Below are positions 45,382 through 55,251 of a stretch of 64,000 nt of DNA, in pieces. Both the position numbers and the translations under genes were made by a program. Under the pieces are notes generated by a model. The model did not search any database. It worked only from the letters and a program-made list of their open reading frames with translations, and had not been told where the DNA came from. The stretch's first letter is position 1. Each line of letters begins with the position of its first letter. Source of the DNA: Glaciecola sp965660815 (GTDB taxonomy: Bacteria; Pseudomonadota; Gammaproteobacteria; Enterobacterales; Alteromonadaceae); contig CBFIBG010000028.1 in NCBI GenBank assembly GCA_965660815.1, positions 1 to 64,000 on the forward strand, given 5' to 3'.

Positions 45382-45600
45382 ATGGTTGGTAAGTTAATAC
45401 CGATAGAACTTCAACAAAAACACCTAGGCAGTACCTTAATTAAAGAATACCAAGCTTTAGAGAATGACAAGTGCACTTTCTTTTCAGATATAGCGATTGG
45501 AGAAAAGGAGATTCGCCGTCTTTTCAAGCGCTTTTGGAATATCAATATGTCAAACTTAATTGATAAATCGTTTGTTGTCGCTTCAGAGGTATACTCTTAA
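45382..45600 (+). CDS. Doubtful 72-residue ORF
   Basis: An open frame of 72 codons with no ribosome-binding site in front and no recognised domain (TLIKEYQALENDKCTFF, EKEIRRLFKRFWNINM). It sits at the edge of a degraded stretch and may be a remnant of a longer gene. Composition is plausible for protein, but nothing confirms expression. Confidence 0.25.
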   Translation: MVGKLIPIELQQKHLGSTLIKEYQALENDKCTFFSDIAIGEKEIRRLFKRFWNINMSNLIDKSFVVASEVYS

Positions 45601-46257
45601 TTAAAATCCTTTACTAATAATAAGACCGTAGGTCATAGGCTCATAGACACCAAACGAAAACCCTCTGTCGCAGACGACAGACTTATTAGCGCTATAAATG
45701 GTCTGCTCATTTAGCCCATCGTTGAACTTCATTATTAAGGCATGGGCAAAGCTAATTTTTTAATACCGTAGTCGTCTTTACTTCAGTGTGCCCTTAACTC
45801 ACTGGTGGCCCAAGCTAATGCTATGGTTGACAGCAACGCCTTACTAATTCAATAGATTTTCCGGATGAAATTTTGCGAGAAGGCAATGAAGTTATAAGTG
45901 AAAATAAAGAATTTGAAATGAGTGTTAGCCAGCATTATTTGAGCTTTTTTTACGTTTTTATAAAAATAAATTGTGAGGTTTATACCCCATACGAATATTA
46001 TGAAATTATTGAAGGTAAATATGAGCTCCTATAGAGCAAAGAGTGCTTAATTTCAGGTATGCTTGAGCAATGTTAAATCCAAATTAATTTGAAAGTGTCA
46101 GTAATTTTTACATATTAAAAATAATACGCTCATTTAATTTTGCTATGTGTATGTAATCTTTATTAATTGCAACTTTGGCGTGGTTTATGCTGTTTATCCA
46201 AAATGAAGTATTAAAAGATATACCTTTTTATTGAATCGAACTGTACAAGGAAAAAAA
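45601..46257. other. Gene-poor, apparently degraded 650-bp stretch
   Basis: There is no intact gene. It contains a perfect TCTGTCG-CAGA-CGACAGA hairpin (45664-45681) and an open frame lacking a start (45831-46034, listed separately). No terminal inverted repeats or target-site duplications were found by eye. Confidence 0.45.
45831..46034 (+). pseudogene. 3' fragment of a lost gene (no start codon at its head)
   Basis: An open frame of 67 codons from a stop at 45828 to TAG at 46032 reads like real protein (SIDFPDEILREGNEVISENK ... SVSQHYLSFFYVFIKINCEV ... YEYYEIIEGKYELL) but has no ATG before 45918. It could be a 38-residue gene starting there, or the tail of a truncated gene. The family is not recognised. 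Confidence 0.35.
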
Positions 46258-46875
46258 ATGAAGACTCGAAGCATTAACTCATTGCTAGTATGTATCGCAC
46301 TGTTATTCAGCGTTTCAGCCAACGCAAATCCAATAGTCGTTGATCCATCATTCGACAATTCTGGGTGTTGTACTTCAACCGAAAGGGGCTATTATTTTAC
46401 AACTGTCGAAGAATTAACATTTACATCATTTTGGTTAAACACTGCTAATGGTTTGTCCACTAATTACAATCTAGATGTATTGCTATTAAACACGACTCCA
46501 CCGCAGTTTAATGATGGCAGTACAACTGATTTCGTAACATTAGGTCAGTGGGATGGGTTAAGTGGTATGTTCAATACTAATATAACCGTTGCTGCCAACA
46601 GTATAATAGGACTGTTGGCGTGGGATGCCAATTTTTCGACCACCCCTTACGCTAAATCTTTTGACCAAATAATCAACGGCGAAACCTACTCTTTCTTGCG
46701 CTTGGTAAGACAGTCATTAGTGAATGGAGACCCAGTTTCTGCAGAAGGCGACTTTGATATAGGAGCTATAGGTTTTGAAGCAAATGGTGATCAAGTGTCC
46801 GTATCAAGCCCTACATCAATAGCCATGCTGGCATTTGGATTAATCGTCCTAGCCACACGTCGCTTCAAAAATTAA
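46258..46875 (+). CDS. Secreted PEP-CTERM-like protein with VSSP anchor
   Basis: 205 residues from ATG 46258 (AAGGAAAAAA upstream; the frame opens at 46231 with TTG). Signal peptide SINSLLVCIALLFSVSANA, then a beta-rich mature domain with a cysteine pair (SGCCTSTERGYYFTTVEELT) and VDPSFDN at the start. The C-terminus VSSPTSIAMLAFGLIVLA + TRRFKN matches the three-part sorting-signal layout of the two neighbouring secreted proteins. Probably exported and anchored by a specialised sortase-like protease; function unknown. Confidence 0.8.
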   Translation: MKTRSINSLLVCIALLFSVSANANPIVVDPSFDNSGCCTSTERGYYFTTVEELTFTSFWLNTANGLSTNYNLDVLLLNTTPPQFNDGSTTDFVTLGQWDGLSGMFNTNITVAANSIIGLLAWDANFSTTPYAKSFDQIINGETYSFLRLVRQSLVNGDPVSAEGDFDIGAIGFEANGDQVSVSSPTSIAMLAFGLIVLATRRFKN

Positions 46876-46904
46876 TACCTGCTCCACTAACTGTGGGATC
46901 TTAT

Positions 46905-46932
46905 AAACCGGCATGATTTCCGGTTTTTTTTT
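46905..46932 (+). terminator. Rho-independent terminator
   Basis: AAACCGG (46905-46911), loop CATGATTT, CCGGTTT (46920-46926) and a run of T's, 30 bp past the stop of the VSSP protein gene. Confidence 0.85.
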
Positions 46933-47341
46933 CGTTTTTTATATTGTAATCGTGATGGTTCAATTTTTTTCATTATAAAATTCAGCCTTAGTGCATGACT
47001 GTTCTCAACATGATGGTTTACCATCTGTCAATACCAGCGCATTGGTAGCTTGGCTAATCTAATTTTGTGAAATACAAAAAAATTAAGTATTCATGATAAT
47101 GCTACATTGAAGGGGGGCGACTCTATATAGTCACTGCAGTCAAGGTCACTCAAGTAAAGATGGGCATTAACTTTTACGACCTAAATTTAGCTTTACACAG
47201 TGTTGTAAGTTACGCATAAAGGTCCTTGTAACAAATTGACACACTTTTATCTAATTTCTTCCATAACCTAGACGCATTGAATATAGTCTTTGTGTTAATT
47301 TTACACGTATATCGATGTATCTAATGTTGAGAGAAAATTAT
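46933..47341. other. About 400-bp upstream region of the RND operon
   Basis: AT-rich with no gene seen. A TTGACA at about 47236 could be a -35 box, but the matching -10 is poor. No operator palindrome for a TetR- or MarR-type regulator stands out. Confidence 0.4.
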
Positions 47342-48538
47342 ATGGCTTCTGGATTGCGCAAGGTAGGCATCCCTTTTATTATTATTTTAGTGTCCATTGT
47401 CGCTTTGGTGATAATGATAAGTTTAAAACCAAAACCTGAGAAAAAAGAAGTAGAAACAAAAGACTTTCTTGTCGAAGCTCAGCCCCTTTACTCGGAAGAT
47501 ATAGAGTTTTTTGTCTATGCCCAAGGCGCTGTGCAACCAAAAAACAGAACTTTGCTCAGTAGTCAGGTGAGCGGCAAAGTGGTCAGAATATCGGAAAAAT
47601 TTAACGAAGGCGGCTTTTTTAATCAAGGTGATATTTTAGTTGAATTAGAAAGCGATGATTACCAAACCGATTTGCTATTGGCTCAAGCTGAATTAGCAAG
47701 GGCACAAGCATCCCTAGATGAAGAAATAGCCAGAGGCAAAGTGGCGGAACAAGAATGGAATTCATTCAATACTGGTACTCCGCCAGAGCTCGGCCTACGA
47801 AAGCCCCAACTTGCGCGTGAACAAGCGAATGTAAAAGCCGCTCAAGCAAATCTCCAACGTGCCAAACGCAATCTTGAACGAACCAAAATACGAGCGCCTT
47901 ACGATGGCTTAGTGCGATCAAGAAATGTAGATTTAGGACAGTTTATTCCGCTAGGAGGGCAAATTGGAGAGGTATTTGCAACCGATATTGCTGAAATAAG
48001 ACTGCCTTTAACAGACAACGATGTGGCTTTTTTGGACGATTTACAGGGCAATTTAGCGGCTGTGACCTTAAGCGCGGATGTTGCTGGAGAAAAGCGATTT
48101 TGGCAGGGTAAATTGGTAAGAGATGAAGCCGTTCTTGATGAGTCCAGAAGAGTTATTTTTGCCGTAGTTGAAGTCCAAGATCCGTATAATCTCAAACAAA
48201 AAAATCATGATAGCGAGCTAAAGTTTGGGCGCTTTGTTAACGCAGCAATCAGTGGGATAAAAGCTAATGGCATTATTAAGTTACCCAGATATGTTATGCG
48301 CTTAGACGGAACTGTATTGACAGTGGATAAGGAGCAAAAACTGCGTATCAACGATGTGGACGTTATGCGAGCAGACGAAGATTACGTATATATCCGTGAA
48401 GGTCTCAATGTTGACCATAAGGTAGTAATGAGCGCGGTTTCTACTCCTTACGATGGTATGCCTGTAAGATTTGTAGAGGAACCACCAACGAAGCCAATTA
48501 GTGAAGAAGATGATGATGCTAATGAGGTTAAAATATGA
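47342..48538 (+). CDS. RND efflux periplasmic adaptor subunit (HlyD/AcrA family)
   Basis: 398 residues from ATG 47342 (GAGAG upstream; an ATG at 47315 is possible). A single N-terminal membrane helix (about 8-28, VGIPFIIILVSIVALVIMI) and no lipobox, so it is a membrane-anchored adaptor. It contains the lipoyl half-motif SGKVVRISEKFNEGGFFNQGDILVELE, a coiled-coil hairpin (LAQAELARAQASLDEE; KAAQANLQRAKRNLERTKIRAPYDGLV) and the beta-barrel. The stop overlaps the permease start by 4 bp (ATGA). Confidence 0.93.
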   Translation: MASGLRKVGIPFIIILVSIVALVIMISLKPKPEKKEVETKDFLVEAQPLYSEDIEFFVYAQGAVQPKNRTLLSSQVSGKVVRISEKFNEGGFFNQGDILVELESDDYQTDLLLAQAELARAQASLDEEIARGKVAEQEWNSFNTGTPPELGLRKPQLAREQANVKAAQANLQRAKRNLERTKIRAPYDGLVRSRNVDLGQFIPLGGQIGEVFATDIAEIRLPLTDNDVAFLDDLQGNLAAVTLSADVAGEKRFWQGKLVRDEAVLDESRRVIFAVVEVQDPYNLKQKNHDSELKFGRFVNAAISGIKANGIIKLPRYVMRLDGTVLTVDKEQKLRINDVDVMRADEDYVYIREGLNVDHKVVMSAVSTPYDGMPVRFVEEPPTKPISEEDDDANEVKI

Positions 48539-51500
48539 GTGAACAAATTGACGTCAATAAAGGCATTATAGCTTGGTTTACTCGCAACAGTGTGGCCGCG
48601 AACCTGCTAATGATTTCCATTATATTCGGCGGTATTTTCGGAATCATAAAAGTTCAGAAACAAACGTTCCCACAGTTCGTGTTAAATATCATTACTATCC
48701 AAGTACCATACTTAGGCGCGGCCCCTCAAGAAGTGGAAGAAGGGGTAGTGCTAAGGGTCGAAGAAGCAATCAAAGATTTGGAAGGCATTGATAAAATAAC
48801 ATCCAACGCTAGGGAGGGGTTAGGCAGCGTTAGAGTAGAAGTAGAGGATGGCTATGATGTTCAAGATCTACTCGATGAAATAAAGGTTCAAGTAGATGCC
48901 ATCAATACCTTCCCAGAAAATACAGAAAAACCTGTGGTTTACCGAGTAAAGCCGCAGCAAAGTGTGTTGTGGGTATCAGTGTTTGGTGATGTAACAGAAC
49001 GAGAGTTAAAAGACGTTACTAAGCAGATGCGAGATGAGATAGCGAATTTACCTGGCATCTCAGATGTTACGGTTACTGGAGCAAGAGCGTTTGAAATATC
49101 AGTAGAAATTTCTGAGACGGAGCTTCAGGCCTACGGTTTGACTTTTGATGATATCGTGAATGCCATTAGGCGAACATCGGTGGATATTCCAGGAGGATCA
49201 ATTCGCTCTGAAAATGGTGATTTCTTATTGAGAGCCAAGGGTCAGGCTTATACCGCATGGGATTTTGCTAGTATACCGCTGATAAATAGAAACGACGGTA
49301 CACGATTATTAATTGGCGACATAGCGTCTATTAATGACGGGTTTGTTGAGGACAATAACTTTGCCCTATTTGACGGTAAAAATGCGGTCAGTATCAGAGT
49401 GAATGCGGTTGGTAATCAAAATGCCTTAGAAATATCCAAAACGGTGAACGACTACCTTGATAAAAAACGCGATGACTTTCCTGCAAACATCACTGCGGCA
49501 ACATGGGGTGATAGCTCGTTCTATTTGGCCGACAGACTTAATATGATGTTAGAAAATATGGCAATGGGGGCCTTGCTTGTATTTTTAGTACTTTCATTAT
49601 TTTTAAAAATCAAATTAGCATTTTGGGTCATGGTAGGTTTGCCAGTTTGTTTTCTTGGAACATTAATGTTCATGCCAATGGAAGGGATAGGGGTCACCAT
49701 TAATTTGCTCTCGCTATTTGGTTTTATACTGGTGCTGGGGATAGTTGTGGATGACGCCATCATAATGGGGGAGTCTGCTTATACTGAGATGGATAGAAAA
49801 GGTCACAGCATTGATAACGTTATAAGGGGCGTTAAGCGTGTTGCTATGCCAGCCACTTTTGGTGTACTCACTACCATCGCGGCGTTTTCGCCGATGCTTA
49901 TGGTAAGCGGTACATTTGGCATTATCTGGAAGACAATAGGACTTGTCGTTATTTTATGTTTGATTTTTTCTTTGATCGAATCAAAACTCATCCTCCCTGC
50001 GCACTTAGCGCACATGAAAGTCAAACCTTACGATAAAAGTAAAGCAAACTTCTTCCAACGCACGCGGGAAACTATTAATGCCAAGCTAAATTATTTTATC
50101 CAAACAAAGTATGCCCCATTTCTCAGTAAATGCGTTCGAAATCGATACACTACGCTGGCCAGTTTTATCGCTTTATTTATTATTACAATTGGTTTATTCG
50201 CTGGCGGCATGGTGCGTTTCGTATTTTTTCCTACGATTCCTTCTGATTTTATTACTGCCAGCGTTGAAATGGAGCCAGGCTCTTCAATAAAGCAGCGTGA
50301 CCTCGCCATCACCGAATTAAAATTGTCTGCTGAGAAAATGAACCAAACCATTATTGACGATACTGGCGCCCCCGTGATCAAACACTACATAGCCTTTGAT
50401 TCGGGGCCACTTGGTGGGCAGTTATTTATTGAATTGACTAAGGGAGAAACCAGAGAGTTAGATGACAGTCAAATAAAGGAAGTGTGGAGAGAGCATATTA
50501 GAGAAATTCCGGGTGTTAGGTCGTTAAGCATTGGCAGTGAAGGTGGGCCTGGCGGTGGTTCGGATATTGCCTTTCAATTCAGTTCAGAAAACATAAACGA
50601 CCTAGAGCAGGTCACCGCTGAGCTAAAACAGTTCCTTGAGGCATATACCGGCGTAAGTGAAGTTAATGATTCTTTCAGTGGGGGCAGCGACGAAATTCAA
50701 TTACAAGTAAAACCTCAAGCTGAAGCGTTGGGAATAAGCCTATCGCAGCTCGCTCAACAAGTGAGATACGGCTTCTATGGCGCTGAAGCTCAGCGGATCC
50801 TTCGAGATGACGAAGAAGTTAAAGTAATGGTTAGATACCCCCAAGAAGAGCGCAACTCTATTGGCAATCTTGAAACTATGAGAATTCGCGCCCCGAATGG
50901 AGATGATGTGCCATTTGATCAGGTAGCCGATATAACATTAGGGGAGGGGTATGCGAGTATTGTGAGGGTCGATGGCTCTCGCTCCATTACTGTGACCGCT
51001 GCGGTCAATACTGATATTATCGATCCCAATGAGGTGGCGCAGGACGTTATGATAAACGTGATCCCTGAATTACTGGAAAAATACCCAGCAGTTCGATCAT
51101 CATTGGAGGGCAATTCCAGAGAGCAAGCCGAATCAATGGTATCATTAGTCCAAGGCTTTATTTTTGCGTTACTTGCTATTTATGCGTTAATGGCCATTCC
51201 ACTTAAATCCTATTCGCAACCATTGATTATAATGTCTGTGATACCGTTTGGCTTAGTAGGTGCCATAATCGGACACATTATTTTTGGGAAAGTAGTCTCA
51301 GTATTATCGATTCTTGGAATTATTGCGCTTGCAGGTGTTGTGGTCAACGACAGCTTGATCATGGTCGATTTTGTAAATCGTGCAAGAAAAGAAGGCAAGT
51401 CCCTGCTTGAATCGGTATTAACCGCGGGTACCGAACGATTCAGAGCCATAATCCTGACGTCTTTGACTACTTTTATGGGCTTATTGCCGATTATGTTTGA

Positions 51501-51717
51501 AAGAAGTCTGCAAGCTCAAATTGTTATCCCAATGGCCATCTCACTTGCATTTGGCATTTTGTTTGCCACCGTCATTACATTATTGTTAGTTCCTTCACTT
51601 TATCTAGTGCTCGACGACATTAAAAGCGTATTTAAAGGCAATAGAACTCAAAATCAACACAGTGCGCCACAATATAAAAACGGGCAAGAAGTTGCCAATC
51701 AAGGCACTTTTAAATGA
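48535..51717 (+). CDS. RND efflux permease (AcrB/HAE1-like)
   Basis: 1060 residues with the usual 12-helix RND plan: TM1 near the N-terminus (AANLLMISIIFGGIFGII), large periplasmic loops, the central helix block with VVDDAIIMGESAYTEMDRKG and the second-half equivalent VVVNDSLIMVDFVNRARKEGK. It exports substrates by proton motive force with the adaptor upstream; no outer-membrane channel gene is adjacent, so a TolC elsewhere is assumed. The C-terminus is cytosolic and polar. Substrates cannot be predicted. Confidence 0.94.
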   Translation: MSEQIDVNKGIIAWFTRNSVAANLLMISIIFGGIFGIIKVQKQTFPQFVLNIITIQVPYLGAAPQEVEEGVVLRVEEAIKDLEGIDKITSNAREGLGSVRVEVEDGYDVQDLLDEIKVQVDAINTFPENTEKPVVYRVKPQQSVLWVSVFGDVTERELKDVTKQMRDEIANLPGISDVTVTGARAFEISVEISETELQAYGLTFDDIVNAIRRTSVDIPGGSIRSENGDFLLRAKGQAYTAWDFASIPLINRNDGTRLLIGDIASINDGFVEDNNFALFDGKNAVSIRVNAVGNQNALEISKTVNDYLDKKRDDFPANITAATWGDSSFYLADRLNMMLENMAMGALLVFLVLSLFLKIKLAFWVMVGLPVCFLGTLMFMPMEGIGVTINLLSLFGFILVLGIVVDDAIIMGESAYTEMDRKGHSIDNVIRGVKRVAMPATFGVLTTIAAFSPMLMVSGTFGIIWKTIGLVVILCLIFSLIESKLILPAHLAHMKVKPYDKSKANFFQRTRETINAKLNYFIQTKYAPFLSKCVRNRYTTLASFIALFIITIGLFAGGMVRFVFFPTIPSDFITASVEMEPGSSIKQRDLAITELKLSAEKMNQTIIDDTGAPVIKHYIAFDSGPLGGQLFIELTKGETRELDDSQIKEVWREHIREIPGVRSLSIGSEGGPGGGSDIAFQFSSENINDLEQVTAELKQFLEAYTGVSEVNDSFSGGSDEIQLQVKPQAEALGISLSQLAQQVRYGFYGAEAQRILRDDEEVKVMVRYPQEERNSIGNLETMRIRAPNGDDVPFDQVADITLGEGYASIVRVDGSRSITVTAAVNTDIIDPNEVAQDVMINVIPELLEKYPAVRSSLEGNSREQAESMVSLVQGFIFALLAIYALMAIPLKSYSQPLIIMSVIPFGLVGAIIGHIIFGKVVSVLSILGIIALAGVVVNDSLIMVDFVNRARKEGKSLLESVLTAGTERFRAIILTSLTTFMGLLPIMFERSLQAQIVIPMAISLAFGILFATVITLLLVPSLYLVLDDIKSVFKGNRTQNQHSAPQYKNGQEVANQGTFK

Positions 51718-51732
51718 TATAGAAGGCATCAC

Positions 51733-51769
51733 AAACAAAAAGACCAGCTACCTTTTGGGTAGCTGGTCT
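51733..51769 (-). terminator. Terminator of the TonB-dependent receptor gene
   Basis: A 12-bp perfect stem, AGACCAGCTACC (51741-51752) and GGTAGCTGGTCT (51758-51769) with a 5-nt loop. On the minus strand it is followed by TTTTTGTTTGT, so it serves the receptor gene whose stop lies about 80 bp upstream. It may also block the RND operon read from the other side. Confidence 0.85.
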
Positions 51770-51846
51770 GTGCTGAGTGGCTTTAATCTATTAGATGTGG
51801 TGGGAATGAGACAGCGTCCCTAAGCTCACATCGAAGCGGAAATGGA

Positions 51847-54120
51847 TCAGTAAAAACTTATTTTACCTTCAATTCCAACAATGCGTGGTTCATTCACAAA
51901 TCCTGTTAGGTTATTAAAGTCTATCGCCCCTTTTACATTATCTTCATCAGTAATATTGCGTGCGAATAAGGATATTTGATAGCTATCGGCAAAATTCTCA
52001 TAACCCACTCGTAGACCCCCTTCAAATTGACTGTCTACTCTAAACTCAGTGGCTTCATATAAGAATAAGTTCGTTTCTCCTTGATATGCCCAATCTGTAT
52101 AGAAAAATACTTCAGCATCATCTGATACTGGGATCGTATATTTTGCAGTAAAGGTAAATATGCTTTCAGGGGCTTGAGGGAAAGGGTTGCCATCTATGCT
52201 TGCGCGATAAACGTCAACTTTTGGATCCAATATCTCACAGTTGCCCAGTGCGCCAAATGCAGGATTGGCTGCACAAGGTAAGACGGTCAAACTGTTATCT
52301 TGGATTTCGGTGTTATTGTAACTGTACCCCAATGTTAGCATTAGGTTTTCAGACGCTAAATATTGAGTGTCTACCTCAAAACCATAACCAACACCGCTGT
52401 CTGCATTGATAAGCGCGACGTTATTCGCGTTACCGCCAATGGCGGATAGTTGAAGGTCGTCTACTTTGTAGTAAAATAACGCGGCGTTGACTCTCAGCGT
52501 GTCCTCTAGTAAATCGGCCTTAGTACCAAATTCAAAAGAATTAATGGTTTCTGCATCAGCAACGGATGGGGCACCATTAAACGCCACGTCACGCCCTTGA
52601 ATACTCTGAGCTCTAAAGCCATTAGAATATCGACCATAAATTGATGTGTCTGAGTCAATTTGATAGCTTAAATTAATGTCGTAACTAAATTGACCATCGT
52701 CGACATCTATCGGGTCAACTGGAGAATCGTCGCAGTCTATAAAAGGTACGGTTAAACAAAATCCGCCAACGTGTTGTTCACCTACTACTAAACCTTTTTC
52801 GTCGTATGTGTAGCGAAGACCGCCTGTAATCGTCAGTTGATCGGTAATATCGTAGGATGTTTGTCCAAATACGGCCCATGTTTGGTTGTCATGAAAGACT
52901 GTAGTCGAACCGAACGTTCCGTCTGTACTGGTGACATTGAATGAGGCATCAAAATAGAAAAAACCTACTTGCCATGTGCTTGGACCCGATGTATCGCTCG
53001 CAAGTCGAACTTCCTGAGTGGTTTGCTCTAAATCATTTAAGCTATCTTGGGTGACTGCTGAGAAAGCAATAAATCCAGGGTTAGATGTTTCTCCAGAACC
53101 AAAACCGCCGTCTATATCGCCTAAACTGAACCCCTCCGCCGTTTGATATGACGTTATTGATGTTAGGATCATGTCGCCAAAGTCGTAATCAACTTTTAGC
53201 GTTGTGCCTCGACCTTCGTATTCCTGAGGGTTATTGTCAAAACCGTTGCCTAAAAGGTTAGCGTCGTAATTGACTTCATCTCTTACGTAATTGTCGTTTA
53301 GGTTATTTGAGCCTTGATTAAATATATTAGCTCTGAATATCGAGGCAGTACCCTCTAAATCACGGCCTTGAGTTTGAAATAGTATTGAGAGTTCGTCACT
53401 TGGCTGATAGAGCAGCTGAGCTCGGTAGGCTTGTTCTTCAAAACCGCCTAAGTCATTGTTACTGGCGCTAGATGCGATATTATCGATATAATCATCACGG
53501 TTTTGCGATAAAACCGATATCCGGCCAGACAAGTCGTCTGTTAAGGCTCCGCCCACAGCAGCTTCTAGATTAAAGGTATTGTAGGTACCGTAAGATGATT
53601 TTACGTAAGCGTCAAAATCCTCACTGGGCTTGACTGTGTCAAACTTAACAATACCGGCGGTAGTATTACGACCAAACAGGGTACCTTGAGGACCTCGAAT
53701 AACTTCTACTTGTTGAATATCAAATAAAGGAAAACTTTTTAATACGACGTTTTCCATAACAACTTCGTCCATGACGATGGACACGGGCTGAGAAGCCGCT
53801 AGATCAAAATCTGTATTACCCAATCCCCTAATATAAAAGCGAGGGGCGACTCGGCCGTTAGATGATTCTGCATAAAGACCCGGCACTCTTACTGCCAGTG
53901 CAAGAATATCTTCACCCCCGCTGAATAAATTTTCAAATTCATCGCCGCTAAGGGTTGCTATGGATAGTGGTACTTCTTGGATCGACTGAGTTCTTTTTTG
54001 TGCAGTAACTGTAATGGTTTCTAAACCACTTTCTTGATTTTCTTGTTCCTGAGCAATTGAATTGGTACTTAAAGAAGACGCAACCGCTAAGGTAAGCAAA
54101 GATCGCTTGAAGTATTTCAT
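51847..54120 (-). CDS. TonB-dependent outer-membrane receptor
   Basis: 757 residues. Signal peptide about 1-23 (RSLLTLAVASSLSTNSIAQ), TonB-box-like ETITVTAQKRTQSIQEVPLS, plug domain with RFYIRGLGNTDFD and VEVIRGPQGTLFGRNTTAG, and a beta-barrel ending in GIEGKISFY with terminal aromatic residue. The plug style (IQEVPLSIATLSGDEF) is that of the alteromonad/sphingomonad receptors used for complex organic nutrients rather than siderophores. It neighbours the GlxA-type regulator and a catabolic operon. Confidence 0.93.
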   Translation of the reverse strand: MKYFKRSLLTLAVASSLSTNSIAQEQENQESGLETITVTAQKRTQSIQEVPLSIATLSGDEFENLFSGGEDILALAVRVPGLYAESSNGRVAPRFYIRGLGNTDFDLAASQPVSIVMDEVVMENVVLKSFPLFDIQQVEVIRGPQGTLFGRNTTAGIVKFDTVKPSEDFDAYVKSSYGTYNTFNLEAAVGGALTDDLSGRISVLSQNRDDYIDNIASSASNNDLGGFEEQAYRAQLLYQPSDELSILFQTQGRDLEGTASIFRANIFNQGSNNLNDNYVRDEVNYDANLLGNGFDNNPQEYEGRGTTLKVDYDFGDMILTSITSYQTAEGFSLGDIDGGFGSGETSNPGFIAFSAVTQDSLNDLEQTTQEVRLASDTSGPSTWQVGFFYFDASFNVTSTDGTFGSTTVFHDNQTWAVFGQTSYDITDQLTITGGLRYTYDEKGLVVGEQHVGGFCLTVPFIDCDDSPVDPIDVDDGQFSYDINLSYQIDSDTSIYGRYSNGFRAQSIQGRDVAFNGAPSVADAETINSFEFGTKADLLEDTLRVNAALFYYKVDDLQLSAIGGNANNVALINADSGVGYGFEVDTQYLASENLMLTLGYSYNNTEIQDNSLTVLPCAANPAFGALGNCEILDPKVDVYRASIDGNPFPQAPESIFTFTAKYTIPVSDDAEVFFYTDWAYQGETNLFLYEATEFRVDSQFEGGLRVGYENFADSYQISLFARNITDEDNVKGAIDFNNLTGFVNEPRIVGIEGKISFY

Positions 54121-54255
54121 GATTGTTTTCCATAATGTGAGGGGTTTTGTTTTATTTTTCTACAAAGATTATACTGTTTTTGTAAGTGATATAGAAAACT
54201 TTTAAGTAAAAATACTGAATTCAATACAATATCTTTACATTATCCAATGCGGCAC

Positions 54256-55251
54256 TTATCGAGTATTGTAACTTTTTTCTTTGTATTCTCTAGGCGTAAG
54301 CTGAGTTAGCTTTTTAAATAGGCGATTAAACGAGCTTTGATCTTCATAACCTACTTCAGATGCCAATGATTTAATGTTTGTTTCTCCTTGTTCTAATAAT
54401 CTTTTAGCATGTTCGATTCTTACTTGTTGTAAATATTGTATAGGTCGCACTTGCAAAGATGATTGAAATCGTCTGTTCAAGGTTCTTGGAATAATATTAA
54501 AGTGTGACGCCACCGCTGAAATAGTCAGGTTTTGAGTGTGATTTTCTTCTATATATTCCTGTATTTCTTTTATTAACGAGTCGTGATGCTTCTTATGCAT
54601 TTTAACATGCGCATAGTTAGACTGTACTCGTTTTCGCATGTCGATTACTTGCGTCTTAGCAACTTCGCTTGCGATGTCTCGTCCGCAATAGCGTTCAATC
54701 AGCATCAAACTCAGATCGTAAAACGCGCTTCCACCCGCTGCACAAAACAAGTTTTCATCTTGGGTCACCAATTGATCCGCTTTTAACTCTACTTGTGGGT
54801 ATAACGCTTTGAATTTATTTGCATAACCCCAGTGTGTGGTTGCAACTTTATTATTCAGTAGTCCAGTTTTTGCTAGTAGAAACGCACCGCTGCAATTACT
54901 GGCGATATCGCTGCCTTGTTGATAAAAACGAATAATATATGGGATCAGATTCTTGGTTTGCGCGAGTACTTTATCAACCGAGTCACCAATGGTAGGTATT
55001 AGAAGAATATCAGTGTTTTTTATTTCTAGTAAATCGACATGAGGTTGAATAATAAGTCGGTTACTGCAGCGAATTTCTTGTTTGTGTAAGCTGGCAATTT
55101 GCACATTAAAGCGTGGCGCGACTTCCATATGGTTAAAGCGTTGCCAACTCACTCCAGTGAAAGAAAATAAATCAAGCGCCCCTACTAACGCACTCCCAAG
55201 AGCACCGTCAAATCCGAGTATTACTACGTTGTATTTTTTAAAATAAGGCAC
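54256..55251 (-). CDS. GlxA-family transcriptional regulator (DJ-1/PfpI plus AraC)
   Basis: 331 residues. The N-terminal half is a class-I-glutamine-amidotransferase-like DJ-1/PfpI domain with the nucleophile-elbow ASNCSGAFLLAKTGLL; the C-terminal half is an AraC HTH with VASHFNIIPRTLNRRFQSSL and LASEVGYEDQSSFNRLFKKLTQLTPREYKE. It is transcribed away from the catabolic operon at 55556 and towards the receptor gene, so it is the natural candidate regulator for both. Confidence 0.92.
   Translation of the reverse strand: MPYFKKYNVVILGFDGALGSALVGALDLFSFTGVSWQRFNHMEVAPRFNVQIASLHKQEIRCSNRLIIQPHVDLLEIKNTDILLIPTIGDSVDKVLAQTKNLIPYIIRFYQQGSDIASNCSGAFLLAKTGLLNNKVATTHWGYANKFKALYPQVELKADQLVTQDENLFCAAGGSAFYDLSLMLIERYCGRDIASEVAKTQVIDMRKRVQSNYAHVKMHKKHHDSLIKEIQEYIEENHTQNLTISAVASHFNIIPRTLNRRFQSSLQVRPIQYLQQVRIEHAKRLLEQGETNIKSLASEVGYEDQSSFNRLFKKLTQLTPREYKEKSYNTR

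Noticed and set aside
45382..45600. 72-codon ORF as a confident gene
   Set aside because: No ribosome site, no family and a degraded surrounding; kept only as a low-confidence feature.
45664..45681. TCTGTCG-CAGA-CGACAGA hairpin as an attC-like or IS-end site
   Set aside because: The stem is only 7 bp, there is no partner repeat, no integrase or transposase and no U tract.
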